A stretch of 35,947 nucleotides of DNA from Novosphingobium colocasiae (GTDB lineage: Bacteria > Pseudomonadota > Alphaproteobacteria > Sphingomonadales > Sphingomonadaceae), in NCBI RefSeq assembly GCF_014652555.1, contig NZ_BMZA01000012.1, positions 71,400-107,346 on the forward strand. Direction: 5' to 3'. Below the pieces are notes generated by a model. The model was not told the origin of the DNA, searched no databases, and was given only the letters and a program-made list of their open reading frames with translations. Each line of letters begins with the position of its first letter. The first letter of the stretch is position 1. Shown piece by piece: positions 34,687-35,947 of the stretch. The position numbers and the translations under genes were made by a program.

Positions 34687-35947
34687 CTAGACGATATTAA
34701 GGGCTTTCCACAGCCCCCTATGTAGCATGATCCGGTCTTTCTCGTTGAAGGAGGATTGCCTATTTCGGAACTTAAAAGAGTAATGCGTAGTGCCGCTGGG
34801 CCGATTTTCAATATGCCCAATGGCACTGCATTCGAAGAGGATATGACAGAGATCGAATATTCTCTCCCTAGATATCGGTTTTGCCAAATCCGAAGCTGAC
34901 ATCACCAGCTCATTGAAACTGAAATCGCGTTTTCCAACGCGAGCTAGCGCACGGATCAATTGATCGATTTCATCGGGTTGCGAATATCCACTTAGTTCAT
35001 CTCGTATTTCTGGAAGGAAATAAGTGATTGAGTATTCCCGCAATCCGCTATTGATTTGATCATCGGCCATTCTTCTGCCGGTGTAAAATCCTTGTACGCA
35101 AGATAAAAGTTGCAAGAAATCTCGCGGAGTATGGCGGGTCATATCCAAAAGGTACTTCTGGATAGGCTTTCCCTTTACGTTGTAAACAAAATATTCTTTG
35201 AATATATCGCATTCCACACCAAGACTTCTACGCGCCCTCTTATGCGCAAGATTGACCAAAAGCGAATTCCCTGGATCATTCGGGTCATGGTACCAGTCGA
35301 GCTCAACACCGTAATCTCGACGAGTTTTATTCTTGTTTGCTCCCGGAATTTTCTCATACATATCAGTACGACAAAGAAGAACTATTTTTACATTTACATC
35401 ATTATCACGAAAAAGTCTATTCAGTCTATCAACTTCAAAAACGAGCGCGGATAATGACTTAAATTGAACCTCGCGCGAAGTTAGAATATCATCAAGTCCA
35501 TCAATTATGATGTGATGGGTACTGGATGTCTCTGATCCTGCGATGAGTGTCTTTAAGCTTTCAACAAAGTCGGGAATCTCGGACGCAGGGCGTGTGTCTG
35601 ATCCAGACCATTCATATTGAGCCAGTGATCCGGGCAAAGCTAATTTAAAAGATGTCTTGGCTGTAGTACGAACTATGGCTGCTGGGCTGCCCGATGGCGA
35701 AAGCCCCATCTTTCTGAAGGCATTCAACGCATCTTGGAACTCACCCATCCGCGAGTGTTGCAACCCTTCATCAGCAGCCAAAGACTCCAAAACATGAATT
35801 AGCAGTATCCACGACCATGCGGCAGGATATCTATGCTCTGGCTCGTCACCGCCCCGTATAATCTTCGAAAAAGGAGTAAATGGGAAATCACTGAATGACA
35901 TACCGGCTGACGCCGGTAGGATCATGCGGAGGGGCTGAAGCCGTTCA
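34687..35947 (-). CDS. P-loop ATPase-like protein, 5' end outside the window
   Basis: At least 419 residues are encoded on the minus strand, with the frame still open at the right edge (ERLQPLR precedes the first in-window methionine at 35925), so the N terminus is missing. Visible features: WSWILLIHVL near the start, a Walker-B-like strand HHIIIDGLDDI, a sensor-like strand KIVLLCRTDMYE, a helical ATPase lid region and a C-terminal winged-helix-like part (DFSFNELVMSASDL). This resembles the P-loop ATPase family typified by cyanobacterial Sll1717; the Walker A would lie outside the window. The DNA is markedly AT-richer than the rest, pointing to horizontal acquisition. A defence or island role is possible but not shown. 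Confidence 0.6.
   Translation of the reverse strand, partial: ERLQPLRMILPASAGMSFSDFPFTPFSKIIRGGDEPEHRYPAAWSWILLIHVLESLAADEGLQHSRMGEFQDALNAFRKMGLSPSGSPAAIVRTTAKTSFKLALPGSLAQYEWSGSDTRPASEIPDFVESLKTLIAGSETSSTHHIIIDGLDDILTSREVQFKSLSALVFEVDRLNRLFRDNDVNVKIVLLCRTDMYEKIPGANKNKTRRDYGVELDWYHDPNDPGNSLLVNLAHKRARRSLGVECDIFKEYFVYNVKGKPIQKYLLDMTRHTPRDFLQLLSCVQGFYTGRRMADDQINSGLREYSITYFLPEIRDELSGYSQPDEIDQLIRALARVGKRDFSFNELVMSASDLAKPISRERIFDLCHILFECSAIGHIENRPSGTTHYSFKFRNRQSSFNEKDRIMLHRGLWKALNIV

Noticed and set aside
34531..34725. Possible 64-codon plus-strand gene at the right boundary
   Set aside because: No ribosome site of note, runs into the 3' end of the ATPase gene on the other strand, no family resemblance.

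Overview
The window is GC-rich, densely packed chromosomal DNA that looks like an alphaproteobacterium, most likely a sphingomonad (Novosphingobium/Sphingomonas type). This placement is inferred from codon use, gene content (a fused GH18/deacetylase/glycosyltransferase, FdsGBAD formate dehydrogenase, a PedF/PQQ-alcohol dehydrogenase cluster, a giant RTX protein) and the style of overlapping operons. No rRNA or complete tRNA gene is visible. The two ends are AT-richer than the rest and look like accessory DNA.

Layout. (1) Positions 1-209 are an AT-richer flank ending in a 23-nt copy of the 3' end of a tRNA-Ser gene including CCA, which looks like an attachment-site remnant. (2) 225-3521 (minus) encodes a trifunctional envelope polysaccharide protein. 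(3) 3902-10734 (plus) is a LysR regulator followed by fdsG-fdsB-fdhD-fdsA-fdsD, a soluble NAD-dependent molybdenum formate dehydrogenase operon. Two near-identical palindromes lie in front of the regulator and in front of fdsG. (4) 10860-17778 (minus) is a tightly coupled eight-gene operon: SPFH/band-7 protein, two DUF4178 zinc-ribbon proteins, a 48-residue membrane peptide, a DUF350 membrane protein, a membrane-embedded aminopropyltransferase (spermidine-synthase fold), a Tat-type FAD oxidoreductase lipoprotein and AdoMet decarboxylase. This is the best candidate for a poorly described system: a membrane-localised polyamine module. (5) 18099-23681 (plus) is a cysteine-free 1860-residue RTX protein. 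(6) 23833-28955 (plus) holds purH, two small unknown membrane proteins, a Zur/Fur regulator and dxs. (7) 28978-29125 is a probable IS110-type transposase remnant. (8) 29138-34462 is a periplasmic alcohol-oxidation cluster: a YVTN beta-propeller (minus), then plus-strand PedF cytochrome c, an XoxJ-type binding protein, a PQQ alcohol dehydrogenase with a lanthanide-type active site, and a LuxR-type response regulator. (9) 34687 to the right edge is the 3' part of an AT-rich P-loop ATPase-like gene.

How they fit together. The PQQ dehydrogenase would oxidise alcohols in the periplasm and pass electrons to PedF. The Fds complex would oxidise cytoplasmic formate to CO2 and make NADH. The polyamine operon makes decarboxylated AdoMet (SpeD) and can use it at the membrane (aminopropyltransferase), surrounded by membrane-organising proteins (SPFH, DUF350, DUF4178). 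The acceptor and product are unknown. All functional statements are from reading motifs by eye; no database search was run.
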